The position numbers were made by a program, and so were the translations under genes. 64,000 bases of DNA from Chryseobacterium luteum (GTDB lineage: Bacteria; Bacteroidota; Bacteroidia; Flavobacteriales; Weeksellaceae): assembly GCF_000737785.1 (NCBI RefSeq), contig NZ_JPRO01000010.1, positions 1 to 64,000 of the forward strand. The letters are read 5' to 3'. How positions within the stretch are numbered: the first letter of the stretch is position 1; each line of letters begins with the position of its first letter. Below are positions 35,521 through 45,534 of this stretch, one piece after another. The notes under the pieces are model-generated. The model was not told where the DNA came from. It worked only from the letters and a program-made list of their open reading frames with translations, and searched no databases.

Positions 35521-35862
35521 ATGAGTAAGCAAAACAGCATCTTATTTTTTGGATTTTTAATAACGCTTTTCATAAGTTTAAGCATTCATATTGTAATGCT
35601 CCAGGTAATTGGCGTTGGCTTTCCCGACCACAGCCCCGTACCAAAAATCCCTAAATTATTGAACACCTGGTTTTCTGTATTAGCCCTTTTTACTTTTTAT
35701 TATTTGGCAAAAGAAAGACTATCAAAGAAATCCGTAGTCATACAAACCCTTATCGTTTTTGCTATTTATTCAATGATAAAAGAATCTTTAATTCGTACGA
35801 GTAAAATATACCATCTCGGATTTCATCAACGACAAAGATCCGGTTTTGGAAAGAGCAATTGA
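35521..35862 (+). CDS. Membrane protein, probably truncated at its C-terminus
   Basis: 113 residues. Three hydrophobic stretches (ILFFGFLITLFISLSIHIVMLQVIG, WFSVLALFTFYYLA, VVIQTLIVFAIYSMI) are followed by a polar tail KIYHLGFHQRQRSGFGKSN that looks out of frame. The tail overlaps a different coding frame (35792-35884), so the gene appears cut at about 35790-35810 and joined to the end of another gene. Family not recognised. Confidence 0.5.
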   Translation: MSKQNSILFFGFLITLFISLSIHIVMLQVIGVGFPDHSPVPKIPKLLNTWFSVLALFTFYYLAKERLSKKSVVIQTLIVFAIYSMIKESLIRTSKIYHLGFHQRQRSGFGKSN

Positions 35863-35884
35863 CTACGCAAAAACAGGAAAATAA
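35792..35884 (+). pseudogene. C-terminal fragment of an unidentified gene at the segment border
   Basis: After a stop at 35789-35791 this frame reads TISDFINDKDPVLERAIDYAKTGK and ends at TAA. It is protein-like, in a different frame from the membrane gene it overlaps, and has no start. It probably marks the right border of the acquired block. Confidence 0.45.
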
Positions 35885-35932
35885 AATTACATAAATAAAA
35901 TATTTTATAGAACATGAATTGTTATTAGTGCA

Positions 35933-36739
35933 TTAAATATAAAGCCAGACATTTTCTTTATCGGTCTCCACTATTTTGAAAAAATCACTTGGTTTCTTGT
36001 CAGTCAATTCTTTAAAATGTTTGATGAAATGAGACTGGTCAAAATATAAACCATCGTTGGATAGATCTGTAAGGTTTGTGCTCATCTTTTGGTAAGTCAA
36101 CGCATTCCTGAACCGCTGGATTTTTCTGTATTCGGACACTGTTTTTCCAACGTTTTTAAGGAATATTTTGCTGATATGTTGTCGGGTAAAATTATATTTT
36201 TCAGCTATATATTCAAGCTTTAATCCGTTATTAACATCTGATAATATCTGCTCGGCGAGGCTTAGATCTTTTTTTAAAAATTTTGACAATAAATAATCCT
36301 CTAAAAGTTCAATTTGATTGTCTCTGTCATGATAAAAGTTGAAAATCAATTCTATTTTTTCTTTAAAATCCGGAAAAGGGGTAAAGTTTGAAATTTGACC
36401 TTGTTCGAAAATTTTAGAATCCTCGATAAAATGATTTATTTTAATTGGCTTAAAATAGATGGTTATCTCATTGACCAGGTTTTCATAAATAATTTCTAAA
36501 GGCTTTGAATATCTGGTAAATAAACTTGAAACTACATTCTTCTGTTTTGATGATTTTACCAAATATTGATTTTTTGAGAAGTATTCTTCAGTATTTTGAT
36601 AGATTGACAGAATACAAAAATTGTTGGGGAAGGTGAAATAGCTGACAGGTTTAGATTTTCTGTCCTCTGAAAAAAAATAATAGCCCTCAATATAGTCTCT
36701 TAGAAACATATTTTTCGGTTTGTAAAAATCAACTTCCAT
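35933..36739 (-). CDS. AraC family transcriptional regulator
   Basis: 268 residues. The N-terminal domain is NNFCILSIYQNTEEYF; the C-terminal DNA-binding part includes LKLEYIAEKYNFTRQHISKIFLKNVGKTVSEYRKIQRFRNAL and FDQSHFIKHFKELTDKKPSDFF. Expressed convergently with the quinone-oxidoreductase block. A decayed paralogue with closely related sequence lies at 55517-55905. Confidence 0.88.
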   Translation of the reverse strand: MEVDFYKPKNMFLRDYIEGYYFFSEDRKSKPVSYFTFPNNFCILSIYQNTEEYFSKNQYLVKSSKQKNVVSSLFTRYSKPLEIIYENLVNEITIYFKPIKINHFIEDSKIFEQGQISNFTPFPDFKEKIELIFNFYHDRDNQIELLEDYLLSKFLKKDLSLAEQILSDVNNGLKLEYIAEKYNFTRQHISKIFLKNVGKTVSEYRKIQRFRNALTYQKMSTNLTDLSNDGLYFDQSHFIKHFKELTDKKPSDFFKIVETDKENVWLYI

Positions 36740-37035
36740 AAATGAGATTAGCCTTTATCTTTTAGCGTCAATATATGCTTATAATATTATTTTAAATATA
36801 AGTAAGCATTTATATTTAAATAATATACAATGATAAAGCAATTCGTTAGCCAAATTACAAAATTAATGCGAAAGTGTTACTAAGATTTATTAAACGACAA
36901 AATCCGGTTAATGACTGGTTTTCTAGCCGAAACAGATCCATCGTAACTGTCTGGAAATTTGACAATTAATGCCTTTGATAAATAATAGATAACCAATGAA
37001 TAGCTACCATTGATTGTTTTATGAAGTAAAATATC

Positions 37036-37272
37036 GAAGTTTGGCGATCACACATCCATTATATTCAAACGAAAGAATTGGCCACTATTATTGATTTGTA
37101 TGACCGGAAAATAACTGGATGGAGCTTAAGTTATGAGGTGAGAACTGAGGAAACAAGTGTTGCTGATTGGAAAATGGCCGTCAAAAACAAAAAATGGCAA
37201 AAGGATTACTTTTGATTAGTGACAAAGGGGTGTTAACAAATAATGGAAGTTTTGAAAGCCACAAAGATTTTT
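37036..37272 (+). pseudogene. IS3-family-like transposase remnant
   Basis: The frame at 37045-37216 reads RSHIHYIQTKELATIIDLYDRKITGWSLSYEVRTEET, the central part of an IS3 OrfB/rve integrase domain (T-x-L-a-x-x-x-DLYdRkIxGWsls). The match continues in another frame as LISDKGVLTNNGSFESHKDF, around the second catalytic Asp. Both ends are missing. The remaining gap 36740-37035 shows no gene. Confidence 0.65.
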
Positions 37273-37286
37273 GAAACCAATCCCGG

Positions 37287-37913
37287 CTAAGTCTTTAATT
37301 TTTTTACAAGTTTTGGTATCCAATATATTAGCGCATAAAGTAAGGCCAAAATTAGCCCAAGCCTTAGTAGGTTATGTTCTATTGCAATATCCGCAAAATC
37401 CCTGTTAGCAAATGTGGGTGTAAGAATACTTTGTTCAAATAACGGTCTTCCATCTACAGAGAGTTTATAAATTTCGACTTCTTTATTAGTTCCTGCAAAA
37501 AAATCAGTGACTGATTTCTTAAAGCTTTTGTCAGCAGCAAATGCCAGGTCACCTTTGTTGATTTTTACTTTTATGATTTTGCCTTTTTGCAGATATTTTA
37601 AAAATAAGTCATTCTTTGTTGTCGAGTCACCATAGTCTGTTGCGTTATAACCAAAATTCAAATTGAAAGGTTCACCCTTTACTTTCAGATAAATATATGA
37701 TGATTTGCTGCCTGGCATATGTTGCCTCTCGAATGTTCTTTGCCATACTTCTGTAACCTGATAAGTGTTTTCCACAAAATCATCTTCTGTAAATGACTTT
37801 GAGGCTTGCATCCGGCTCACGTTTCGCCCAACTTGTGCCATTATGGAAGAAAAAAAACAGTATGCGATAAACAGAATACCAATAGCTAAAAATATTTTTT
37901 GAACTTTATTCAT
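37287..37913 (-). CDS. Hypothetical membrane protein with two terminal membrane helices
   Basis: 208 residues. An N-terminal helix (IFLAIGILFIAYCFFSSIM) and a C-terminal helix (LLRLGLILALLYALIYWIPKL) flank a soluble domain of about 140 residues that likely faces the periplasm. The soluble part resembles DUF3592-like proteins only weakly. Function unknown. First of four minus-strand genes for small membrane or repeat proteins. Confidence 0.6.
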   Translation of the reverse strand: MNKVQKIFLAIGILFIAYCFFSSIMAQVGRNVSRMQASKSFTEDDFVENTYQVTEVWQRTFERQHMPGSKSSYIYLKVKGEPFNLNFGYNATDYGDSTTKNDLFLKYLQKGKIIKVKINKGDLAFAADKSFKKSVTDFFAGTNKEVEIYKLSVDGRPLFEQSILTPTFANRDFADIAIEHNLLRLGLILALLYALIYWIPKLVKKLKT

Positions 37914-38044
37914 TTTTTTAAGTTTTTGTTATACTGAATATCAAAATGACTGCAATGTGTAATTGAAATATTTGAAATACTGAAAATCGCTGTCAATATT
38001 ACAAATGATAAGCGCAACAATTAATGTGTGATTCTTTCATAAAC

Positions 38045-38599
38045 TCAATTATAATGGATGATGATTTCTGGGTTAAATCCTTTTACTTTTTTAATTAAAT
38101 AATTTTGCTGGTCCAATCTGTTGCTGATAATAAAAGAGTAGGGACTACTGTTATTTTGCTTAATTATAACAACATTGTTTCTTCCACTTCTGTTATAGAA
38201 CGAGTTAAAAGATATTTCTGTGATGGCATCTATGTTAATCTCAAATATATTAATAGCCTTAATAACTATAATTTTACCGGACGTAATGATGAAGGAAGGA
38301 AAATATTTACTTATTTTCAAGATAGAATCATTAACGTTTTGTAATTCTGCGACCTCATTATCATCCAACATGTTGATCATTTTTTCATAATTTGTAAAAT
38401 ATCTTCTGAATAAAAAATACATCATTAATAACAGGGGTAAACTTAAAATCAAGACGAAACTCGATGGTATTTTAAAACTTATAAATAAGACGACAGAAGC
38501 TGTTAGCAGCAAAGAAAATGCAATGATAAATCCTAAAACATAACGTTTTATCAAACGGATTCTTTTTATCCAAAACTCTTTTTTGCCACTATTATTCAT
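38045..38599 (-). CDS. Hypothetical membrane protein with PH-like cytoplasmic domain
   Basis: 184 residues. Two close hydrophobic helices (YVLGFIIAFSLLLTASVVLFISF and FVLILSLPLLLMMYFLF) are followed by about 110 residues with alternating strands (FIITSGKIIVIKAINIFEINIDAITEISF, NNVVIIKQNNSSPYSFIISN), the pattern of bacterial PH-like domains. Function unknown. Confidence 0.6.
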   Translation of the reverse strand: MNNSGKKEFWIKRIRLIKRYVLGFIIAFSLLLTASVVLFISFKIPSSFVLILSLPLLLMMYFLFRRYFTNYEKMINMLDDNEVAELQNVNDSILKISKYFPSFIITSGKIIVIKAINIFEINIDAITEISFNSFYNRSGRNNVVIIKQNNSSPYSFIISNRLDQQNYLIKKVKGFNPEIIIHYN

Positions 38600-38686
38600 T
38601 TCTCAAATTGATTTAGACACTTCATTTTTTTTATAGTTGATATCTTTTAACTCTTTGATTATATACCAACTCTTTAATTAAATTAT

Positions 38687-39163
38687 TTAACTCAAAAATA
38701 TTTTTAATTCAACATAAAAACTAACCATGAGTAAAGCAATGTAAAACATGATCATATAAGATGAGGTATCAATAGATATTTTCTTTACCGCTATTTTTCT
38801 TTGAATATATGCTGTTATAATCAAAATATTCATTCCTATGTAGCCTGTACCAAACATCGCAATATATCCCCATGGACTTCCAAGTTTGATATCAGTTCCT
38901 GAAAAATGATTTAAAAAAGGAATTCCTCCAGCACAAAACAAACCCATAATCAAAGGATAAACCAATATTGATAGGAATCTCAGCATCTTTTTATCCTTGA
39001 TAAAGCCGGAAAAAGGCAGCTCAATATATTGAAGTAATTTTATTGCTGTATTGCTGTTATTTCCTTTTAAAATATTCCATAAACGTTCTATCTCAAATAC
39101 TATAAATACCTGAATAAAGATGATCATTAAATTTGATAAAATTTCTACTAAATAGATATTCAT
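38687..39163 (-). CDS. Hypothetical membrane protein, four predicted helices
   Basis: 158 residues with hydrophobic segments near the start (LVEILSNLMIIFIQVFIVFEI), middle (FLSILVYPLIMGLFCAGGIPFL, YIAMFGTGYIGMNILIITAYI) and end (YMIMFYIALLMVSFYVELKIF). No recognised family. Confidence 0.6.
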   Translation of the reverse strand: MNIYLVEILSNLMIIFIQVFIVFEIERLWNILKGNNSNTAIKLLQYIELPFSGFIKDKKMLRFLSILVYPLIMGLFCAGGIPFLNHFSGTDIKLGSPWGYIAMFGTGYIGMNILIITAYIQRKIAVKKISIDTSSYMIMFYIALLMVSFYVELKIFLS

Positions 39164-39220
39164 AAACAGGCAGATAATTTGTATTCAAAATTGGAGTTTA
39201 AAATGAGAAGATTTTGTTTT

Positions 39221-40216
39221 TTATTTCCAAATCTGCCACCATTTTTTATTGGTTTCTACTATAAAATCGTCGTTATTTATTTTCTGGTGAAAAATACAGA
39301 TTTGATCCGTCAGATAATCATAAACATCATCTTCCAAATAAGGTTTTTGCGGATCCATTAATTTTTTGACCGCAGCGGTAATATTTTCAACATCCTGTTT
39401 ATCTGTTCTGGTAAATGTAGTAAGATGATCAAGAATGAATTCAGCAAATGCTTTGTGAGAATCAGAAAAATTCACATTTCCATTTCGATACGCTTCGTCT
39501 TTCAGAATATCCAGATTGCGAAGCATTTCACCCTCTAATGATTCTGCCTGTCCGGTTGTGGGGATCATATTCTCACGAATATTTTTCACAATCTCCGGAT
39601 AGGTGTATCTGGTAGGGAATTCAGGTTGCTGGGTAGAAGAGGGTTTATAAACGGGCTGAAGCTGTTCACATTTCTCAACCAACAACTTCACATCTTCCGG
39701 TGAATGTTCTAACCAGCTTCTAGGTGTGACTCCAAATTTATTCTGGCAATCAAGATCGGCTCCCAGCATCAGAATTTTTTCAAGAACTTGCAGATGGAAC
39801 GCTCTTTTTTCTCCCTCAGTCCGCCAAGGAAATCCCTGAATTGCCCAATATGCAACAGATGCTCCGTTTTTGTCCAATGCATTTACATCGCCACCAAAAT
39901 CAATAAAAAGATCTAAGGCCTTAATTAAATTTTCTTGTTGTACGGCTACATGGAGAGAATTATAACCAGCTTTGCAATTCATGTTGGGATCTGCACCGTT
40001 ATCTAAAAAATATTGAAGAAATATTAATCTGTCATCCTCATTTTTAATTCCATAAGAGGTAAGAACTTCCATTATCAATGGTGAATATGACCTTTCTTCA
40101 TAGACATTAAGATCCAAATTATTTTCTTCAACCACAATTTTTACGGCATTAAGATCTCCTTTAGCAATTGCAGATAGTAGAGTTTGCTTATGAATTTTCG
40201 GGATCAAATTGATCAT
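39221..40216 (-). CDS. Ankyrin repeat protein
   Basis: 331 residues, soluble. Ankyrin repeats occupy the first 190 residues: TLLSAIAKGDLNAVKIVVEENNLDLNVYEE, FLQYFLDNGADPNMNCKAGYNSLHVAVQQENLIKALDLFIDFGGDVNALDKNGASVAYWAI and LEKILMLGADLDCQNKFGVTPRSWLE. A C-terminal helical domain of about 100 residues is unassigned. Likely a protein-binding protein; in toxin-immunity islands such proteins are often immunity factors, but this is inference. Confidence 0.8.
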   Translation of the reverse strand: MINLIPKIHKQTLLSAIAKGDLNAVKIVVEENNLDLNVYEERSYSPLIMEVLTSYGIKNEDDRLIFLQYFLDNGADPNMNCKAGYNSLHVAVQQENLIKALDLFIDFGGDVNALDKNGASVAYWAIQGFPWRTEGEKRAFHLQVLEKILMLGADLDCQNKFGVTPRSWLEHSPEDVKLLVEKCEQLQPVYKPSSTQQPEFPTRYTYPEIVKNIRENMIPTTGQAESLEGEMLRNLDILKDEAYRNGNVNFSDSHKAFAEFILDHLTTFTRTDKQDVENITAAVKKLMDPQKPYLEDDVYDYLTDQICIFHQKINNDDFIVETNKKWWQIWK

Positions 40217-40387
40217 TATTCTTCGTTTTGTAGGTTAACTTTAAAATTTTATTGATGACTTTCTAATTTGTTAAAGTGATTTCAAACCTCAATCAATTGA
40301 TACTTTTTACTATTTTAATGATCGTTTTTATTCCTATCTAACGCATTGGTCAAACTTTACTATTTCAGAAGTATTGATTGGTACAAT

Positions 40388-41581
40388 CTATTCTGTTTTT
40401 GGGAATTTTGAGGCGGTCACTTTCGGAATAATCACCAGGTAATCGTATCCCTTTATTATTCTGGCTAATTTTACATCCTTAACGATTAATTTTCCATTTT
40501 CTAAGGCCATTCTGAGGGGAAGCATATCAAAACAAGACCATTCATTGGAATTTACATGATCAAAGAAAGGCTTTAATAATTTGAAGCTTCCGCTATTTTC
40601 ATCTACAATCTCATCAGGGAAGCCTTGGAATGGTGATGATTGTGTACCGGATTTTCCTAATATCATTATGTGTAAGGAATTTTTAAACTCGCTGTCAGCA
40701 ACATTATTAACTAAGTTTCCAATATCATATATTTTCAATAAGCTTTCACCCTTTGCAAGATGGTTTGCTCCAAATTTGAATAAATTTTTCTTATCCTTCC
40801 ATTCTGGATAGACCTTCATTAAATTACTTTTCATTAATTGAATTCGTAGATGATGGCTGTCTTCATCATTATATATTTTTGCTGTTAATTGAAGTGCTTC
40901 GGCTTTCTCCTTTTCCTCCTGACTTAAATTTAATAGTAAAAGTTTTTTAATTTCACTTTCAAACTCTACAGTTTTCATGAAAAACGGTTTGTTCTGGTCT
41001 TTTAAAAATTCAGCGAAATATGATTTTGATTTATTCTCAATATTCTCATAAATTTTCTTTGCTTTAGCGTTTTTTGTCTTTAGTTTCAGTTCACTGCAGA
41101 CCAGCCTGTCTGCTACCAATAATATTTGGTCAGTTCCGTAAATAGAAGTTTTTGAATTCACTAACTGCTTTAATAAATTAAATTCAGGATCAAAAGCATA
41201 AAAGGAAAATACATTTCCAAAATCAGCCACATAATTTCTCAATTGGGTGTCGGATAAATTTTTGATTTTGGATTCAATAATTTTCGCAGAGTAAGGGTCT
41301 ATTTCACAAAAGAAATTATCAAACTTAACTTTGTTTGTTAGTGCTGAAAAAAAGAAAGGAATTTCGTTTATGAAATGATCTTCGCCGATAAGTACAAAAT
41401 CTGACTTTTGTACTTTAGATACTATGGTATCCCAACCTTTTCCTTCGAAAGACTGGTTTTTTACGGAAAACGTTGTCATGTTTTTCCCTGCAATTTGTGT
41501 TATCACTGAATCTTGGGAGAATAATACTGAATTTAGTAAGGTGAAGATTACTACTAAAGATTTTAATCGATTTGATTTCAT
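40388..41581 (-). CDS. Exported Ere/TIKI-like superfamily protein
   Basis: 397 residues with a signal peptide ending LLNSVLFSQ. The motif FVLIGEDHFINEIPFFFSAL carries the G-E-x-H hallmark of the erythromycin-esterase/TIKI/ChaN-like superfamily, and KFGANHLAKG further on matches its second conserved His. Members are hydrolases or haem-binding proteins. The substrate is unknown. It stands alone with gaps of 170-215 bases on both sides. Confidence 0.65.
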   Translation of the reverse strand: MKSNRLKSLVVIFTLLNSVLFSQDSVITQIAGKNMTTFSVKNQSFEGKGWDTIVSKVQKSDFVLIGEDHFINEIPFFFSALTNKVKFDNFFCEIDPYSAKIIESKIKNLSDTQLRNYVADFGNVFSFYAFDPEFNLLKQLVNSKTSIYGTDQILLVADRLVCSELKLKTKNAKAKKIYENIENKSKSYFAEFLKDQNKPFFMKTVEFESEIKKLLLLNLSQEEKEKAEALQLTAKIYNDEDSHHLRIQLMKSNLMKVYPEWKDKKNLFKFGANHLAKGESLLKIYDIGNLVNNVADSEFKNSLHIMILGKSGTQSSPFQGFPDEIVDENSGSFKLLKPFFDHVNSNEWSCFDMLPLRMALENGKLIVKDVKLARIIKGYDYLVIIPKVTASKFPKTE

Positions 41582-41796
41582 GTTTTTTTAAATATCCCTG
41601 AATTATCAAAAATTGTGAGACCTTTTTCTGTCGCATATAGCATTATGGCATCAGATAGTCTTATTTACCAGAAATTTGTAATTTCCATTTTTCTCTTTCC
41701 ATAATAATATTAATAAAATCATTATTAATAAATTACATCTATATAGCGGCTTTTTAAAATGATGTGAAAGAGTATTAAAGCCTGGTTCATATAAAA

Positions 41797-42513
41797 TTAG
41801 GGTTCTGACCTGGAAGTATTATCAAGAATCATCGTTGCTAACTTGTTGTTCTTAAAGTACATTGTAATGAATTGCTTCTTTTCATCAATAAGCAATAGAT
41901 CCTTTTCAGGGACATTTTGTCTGGTAATTTGTGCTCCTGCCGGATTCCAGAAATATTTATCAAAACCCTCTACCACTCTAATACTATCTGGCTTACCGTA
42001 CTTCTTAATAGCTTTCTCTTTTGAGTCACCTATTTTAAATCCCATGTTTGAAGTAAAATACTTTGTATCAATTTTTTTTGCAGTTGAAAAAAACTCCTTG
42101 TAATATAGAAGGCGATCTTCTTCACTTGATGGATAATTATTATGGTCACTAAAGTCACTAAAATCTTTTTTTTTAATGAGTTCACTTGGGACATTATTAT
42201 TGTCGAAACAGGCAGTTACAATCCTTGAATTGTCAGAAAACAAAATAAACATTAATGTCTGCTTTAGACTGTCATTCGTAAACCAAGCCGTATTTTCAGA
42301 ACGTAAATGAGAGGTAGTCACAGGTCTGTTTGCAGTTGGTTTTCCTAACATTTTGTCAGTAACTGGATAATTATCTGCAAAAAATGGTTTTATCAGTTCT
42401 TCCGGACTCTTTAAATCTGAGTCCTTCATAGCTACATTATCATCATTATTCTTCTGTTGGCAAGAAAAGAATAATATTGAAAGTAATAGTAGTGCTATAG
42501 AAGTCTTTTTCAT
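41797..42513 (-). CDS. Hypothetical lipoprotein
   Basis: 238 residues. The lipobox ILFFSC places the lipid-anchored Cys at residue 18. The remainder is polar and contains MGFKIGDSKEKAIKKYGKPDSIRVV, a pattern found in many envelope proteins that assess or modify a reduced DUF4309-like fold. Function unknown. Confidence 0.6.
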   Translation of the reverse strand: MKKTSIALLLLSILFFSCQQKNNDDNVAMKDSDLKSPEELIKPFFADNYPVTDKMLGKPTANRPVTTSHLRSENTAWFTNDSLKQTLMFILFSDNSRIVTACFDNNNVPSELIKKKDFSDFSDHNNYPSSEEDRLLYYKEFFSTAKKIDTKYFTSNMGFKIGDSKEKAIKKYGKPDSIRVVEGFDKYFWNPAGAQITRQNVPEKDLLLIDEKKQFITMYFKNNKLATMILDNTSRSEP

Positions 42514-42685
42514 AATAATCTTTGTAGGTATTGATTGAAATTAAATAAATCTTTACATATTAATTATAATATAAGATGCATCTAAAAAGTTGTAATTCAG
42601 AATTAACAGACATCTATTCTGTAGTAATATTCAATGCGGCGGGACAATCTTTTTTTAGTTCTTAAATGCACAACCGGTAAGTTAT

Positions 42686-43051
42686 TTACTTCATTACTTC
42701 ATCATAGGAAGCTTCGCTTGTTATTGCATTTGGGTTTTCCGGGTCATAATAGATGTTGACTACAGAATTGTTATCTTTTCCCATGAATGAATCTTGTTGC
42801 AATGTTGCTGTATGAAGCGTTCCTGTACGATCTTTGAATTGTAATTTCCATATTTGAGCGGCTCCTTTTCCAACCCGTCCATTTCCTTCCTGACTGATGA
42901 TTGTCGCTTCAGCTTTTACATAATTTTGATATGATTTTTTTGCTTCATCATTCATCTTTGCGAAAGGTCCGTGGTTATAAAACCAATAAGCTCCAATGCC
43001 AAAAACAATAAGTAAAACTAAAAATCCGATTTTTGCTCCTTTAGTTTGCAT
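42686..43051 (-). CDS. Small membrane-anchored protein, DUF3592-like
   Basis: 121 residues. One N-terminal helix (IGFLVLLIVFGIGAYWFY) precedes a soluble domain with VKAEATIISQEGNGRVGKGAAQIWKLQFKDRTGTLHTATL and VVNIYYDPENPNAI, the DUF3592 pattern. Function unknown. It starts 11 bases after the preceding lipoprotein gene and is probably in one operon with it. Confidence 0.6.
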   Translation of the reverse strand: MQTKGAKIGFLVLLIVFGIGAYWFYNHGPFAKMNDEAKKSYQNYVKAEATIISQEGNGRVGKGAAQIWKLQFKDRTGTLHTATLQQDSFMGKDNNSVVNIYYDPENPNAITSEASYDEVMK

Positions 43052-43062
43052 AATTTTATATT

Positions 43063-43545
43063 TTATTTGTGTATAGTTACATTGTCCAAAGAAAAATCAT
43101 TTCCGTTGTAAACAACTGTTCCGCTAAATTTTAGCTTGCCGTTTTTTACTTCCTGATAATCATCTGTCATAAAAGTAAGTGCTTCATTTGAAAGGTTTTT
43201 ATCATCAGCAAAACTGCCAAAATTACGAGGTTCATCTCCGGTAAGGGGAATGTCTCCTTTACTGATTTTAATTTGTAAATTGATTAGCTTTTCTCCTTTG
43301 CAAAATCCGTCCGAATAAACTGTCATTTCATTTTTTGTACCCTCAGTGACAAACATTGAATTGCAAAGTCCTGCATATCCCTCAACTGTTATTTGTTTTC
43401 CATTCATAGATTGGTCTGTCGACAATGTTTTTATCTGTTCCGTCGTCAAAAGTTCTCCTTGTTTGTTAGGTTCTCCTTTTTTAGTGCAACTTGCCACCAC
43501 TGCAATAACTGTCATGATCAAAAGAGTTATTTTTAATGTTTTCAT
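43063..43545 (-). CDS. Hypothetical lipoprotein, OB-fold-like
   Basis: 160 residues with lipobox AVVASC (Cys 20). The mature part has NGKQITVEGYAGLCNSM and KLKFSGTVVYNGNDFSLDNVTI, the pattern of small OB-fold (tRNA_anti-like) domains seen in Bacteroidota lipoproteins. First gene of a two-gene operon with the DUF3592-like protein. Confidence 0.6.
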   Translation of the reverse strand: MKTLKITLLIMTVIAVVASCTKKGEPNKQGELLTTEQIKTLSTDQSMNGKQITVEGYAGLCNSMFVTEGTKNEMTVYSDGFCKGEKLINLQIKISKGDIPLTGDEPRNFGSFADDKNLSNEALTFMTDDYQEVKNGKLKFSGTVVYNGNDFSLDNVTIHK

Positions 43546-43966
43546 TTTATCTTAATTGTATGTTTTTGCACTTGTCTTATTTTAGCATGTCGCATAAGGT
43601 CACGAATTATTTTATCTTGATACCACTACAAATCTATTTATAGTTTTTGTTTCCTAATTGTAAAAATGTAAACTCAGCCAAAAGATGTCGAAATAGAAAG
43701 GGTTTAATTATCGAATTTTGAAATCACCAATCAATTATTTGAGAAACTTAAATCCAAATCTATCTCATAACTTTGATTTACAAAAAATAATTATTTTTTT
43801 TCTGATACTTTCCATTTATACAATTACAAGGTTTGCGGTATATTTATATTTACATCTTGACTGAAAAATACTGAAGAACTATTAAAGTAATTGATATTAT
43901 AGAAGTTTGACAAACATCTAAGTGTTTTTATTACTGTAATGTTTATTTATAACTAAAAGTTCACTT
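43546..43966. other. Divergent intergenic region, no gene seen
   Basis: This 421-base AT-rich gap separates the OB-fold-like lipoprotein gene from the GLPGLI gene. No exact TAnnTTTG box, palindrome or coding frame was found. Confidence 0.5.
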
Positions 43967-43987
43967 ATGCAAAAAAAAATAAAAATT

Positions 43988-44806
43988 ATGAAAATACTTA
44001 TCACATTCACTTTAGTTATGCTTGGCATATTTGCAAATGCACAAAACAAACGTTTTACTTATGAGTACCAATTTGTGCCGGATTCTACTAATGTTTCTGA
44101 TTTGAAAAATGAAGTAATGAATTTAGACGTTTCAGAATCGGGCTCTAAATTTTATAGCTACACGGTTTATAATTCCGATTCTCTGATGAAAATTGATGTG
44201 GAAAAACAGATGGCAGCAGGAGGAATGCTCAATCTTAAATCTAACAATCGAAGAGGTTTGGTGAGATATGCTGTTACTAAGAAATATCCCAAATATGAGG
44301 TGTTCTTACAAAATAGAATATTGAGGGATCAGTATAACGTTTCTGAAGAGAGACCCATCGTATGGAAAATAACTTCTGAGAAACTTAAAGTCGGTGAATG
44401 GATGACCCAAAAAGCAGAAACTGATTTTGCCGGAAGACATTGGTATGCCTGGTTTACAACAGATATTCCTATTCAGGACGGACCTTATAAATTTCACGGA
44501 CTTCCCGGTCTCATGGTAAAAATGGAAGATCAAACCCAATCTCACCGCTTCACCTTAAAAGCTGTAAAAAACATCAGCTCAATTCCGAAAGATGTTTTTG
44601 GAGCTAATGAAATTTCAGTTAACGCAAAGCAATACAGTAAAATATTGAAGGATTATGAGAATGATCCTGCAAGGGGATTTAAACAGGCACAGATGGGTGG
44701 TGCTATAATGGTTACGAAAGACGGGCAAAGTTCTAACATTAAAGATCAGGAAGCGTCTATAAAAGAAAAAATTAAAAAAGACAATAACAAAATCGAACTA
44801 GATTAA
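43988..44806 (+). CDS. GLPGLI family exported protein
   Basis: 272 residues from ATG 43988; an ATG 21 bases upstream is possible. The signal peptide ends MLGIFANAQ. The family signature is visible as DGPYKFHGLPGLMVKMED, preceded by VWKITSEKLKVGEWMTQKAETDFAGRHWYAWFTTDIP. GLPGLI proteins are restricted to Bacteroidota and found in the envelope; function unknown. Confidence 0.85.
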   Translation: MKILITFTLVMLGIFANAQNKRFTYEYQFVPDSTNVSDLKNEVMNLDVSESGSKFYSYTVYNSDSLMKIDVEKQMAAGGMLNLKSNNRRGLVRYAVTKKYPKYEVFLQNRILRDQYNVSEERPIVWKITSEKLKVGEWMTQKAETDFAGRHWYAWFTTDIPIQDGPYKFHGLPGLMVKMEDQTQSHRFTLKAVKNISSIPKDVFGANEISVNAKQYSKILKDYENDPARGFKQAQMGGAIMVTKDGQSSNIKDQEASIKEKIKKDNNKIELD

Positions 44807-45018
44807 ATATAGAAAATTCTTGTGGCCGATGTTGTAATGAAATCTGGTTGTTTAATGAAATTTTGCGCAGTAGTCTAACCAATATTCAATCAAGTGAAAT
44901 TTTTTAAAACGAAAAACCTGTTCAACATTTTTGCTGAAATTAATAATTAATTGTAACCAAACAAACCGGCAATAGAAGTTTTAATTACAAAATTACAAGT
45001 AAATCAAATCATTAAAAT

Positions 45019-45483
45019 ATGGGATATAATATCGCAGGCTTACTTATAAAAAGTCAAAGTGACCAGACAATCATCGAAAATCTTCTGGGCGGCAAAATTA
45101 GTTTTTCTAAGGAAATAGGTTTTGAAGATGCAACCAGCAGTTTTCGGGAAGATAATACGATTGATATTTTACAGACGGAAACGGGAACCCTGATATTTAC
45201 GGAGTTTGGTACGTTGTACGACATTTCAAACTTCGATGGGGAAATTATACAATTCATCATTTCCGACATTTCAGATACTTATTATTTTGAAAAGTATGTC
45301 AGTGGGAAACTTGAGCGGAAATATATCTATTCCCAGGGAGAGATTTCAGAAGATGAAGGCTCCGGTATCATACAAGAAGGCGAAGATCTGGAAGATGTGA
45401 TCTGGCAACAAGCAGATGATTTCCTTCAAAATAATTTTACGGAAACGATGTTCGAGCTAAAGTTTAAAAGATTTCACCTTTAA
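45019..45483 (+). CDS. Hypothetical soluble protein of the accessory island
   Basis: 154 residues, no signal. It is acidic, with EGEDLEDVIWQQADDFLQ near the end. Such small acidic proteins beside an Rhs remnant are often immunity factors, but no family was recognised. It opens the 45-62 kb island. Confidence 0.5.
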   Translation: MGYNIAGLLIKSQSDQTIIENLLGGKISFSKEIGFEDATSSFREDNTIDILQTETGTLIFTEFGTLYDISNFDGEIIQFIISDISDTYYFEKYVSGKLERKYIYSQGEISEDEGSGIIQEGEDLEDVIWQQADDFLQNNFTETMFELKFKRFHL

Positions 45484-45534
45484 AGTTTTTCGATATAAGA
45501 TTTATAACCTAAAACTATTATTAGGGCAAACAGA

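Noticed and set aside
40388..41581. Macrolide-resistance erythromycin esterase
   Set aside because: Only the G-E-x-H and late His motifs of the wider superfamily are visible, and the protein is exported, so a resistance call is not justified.
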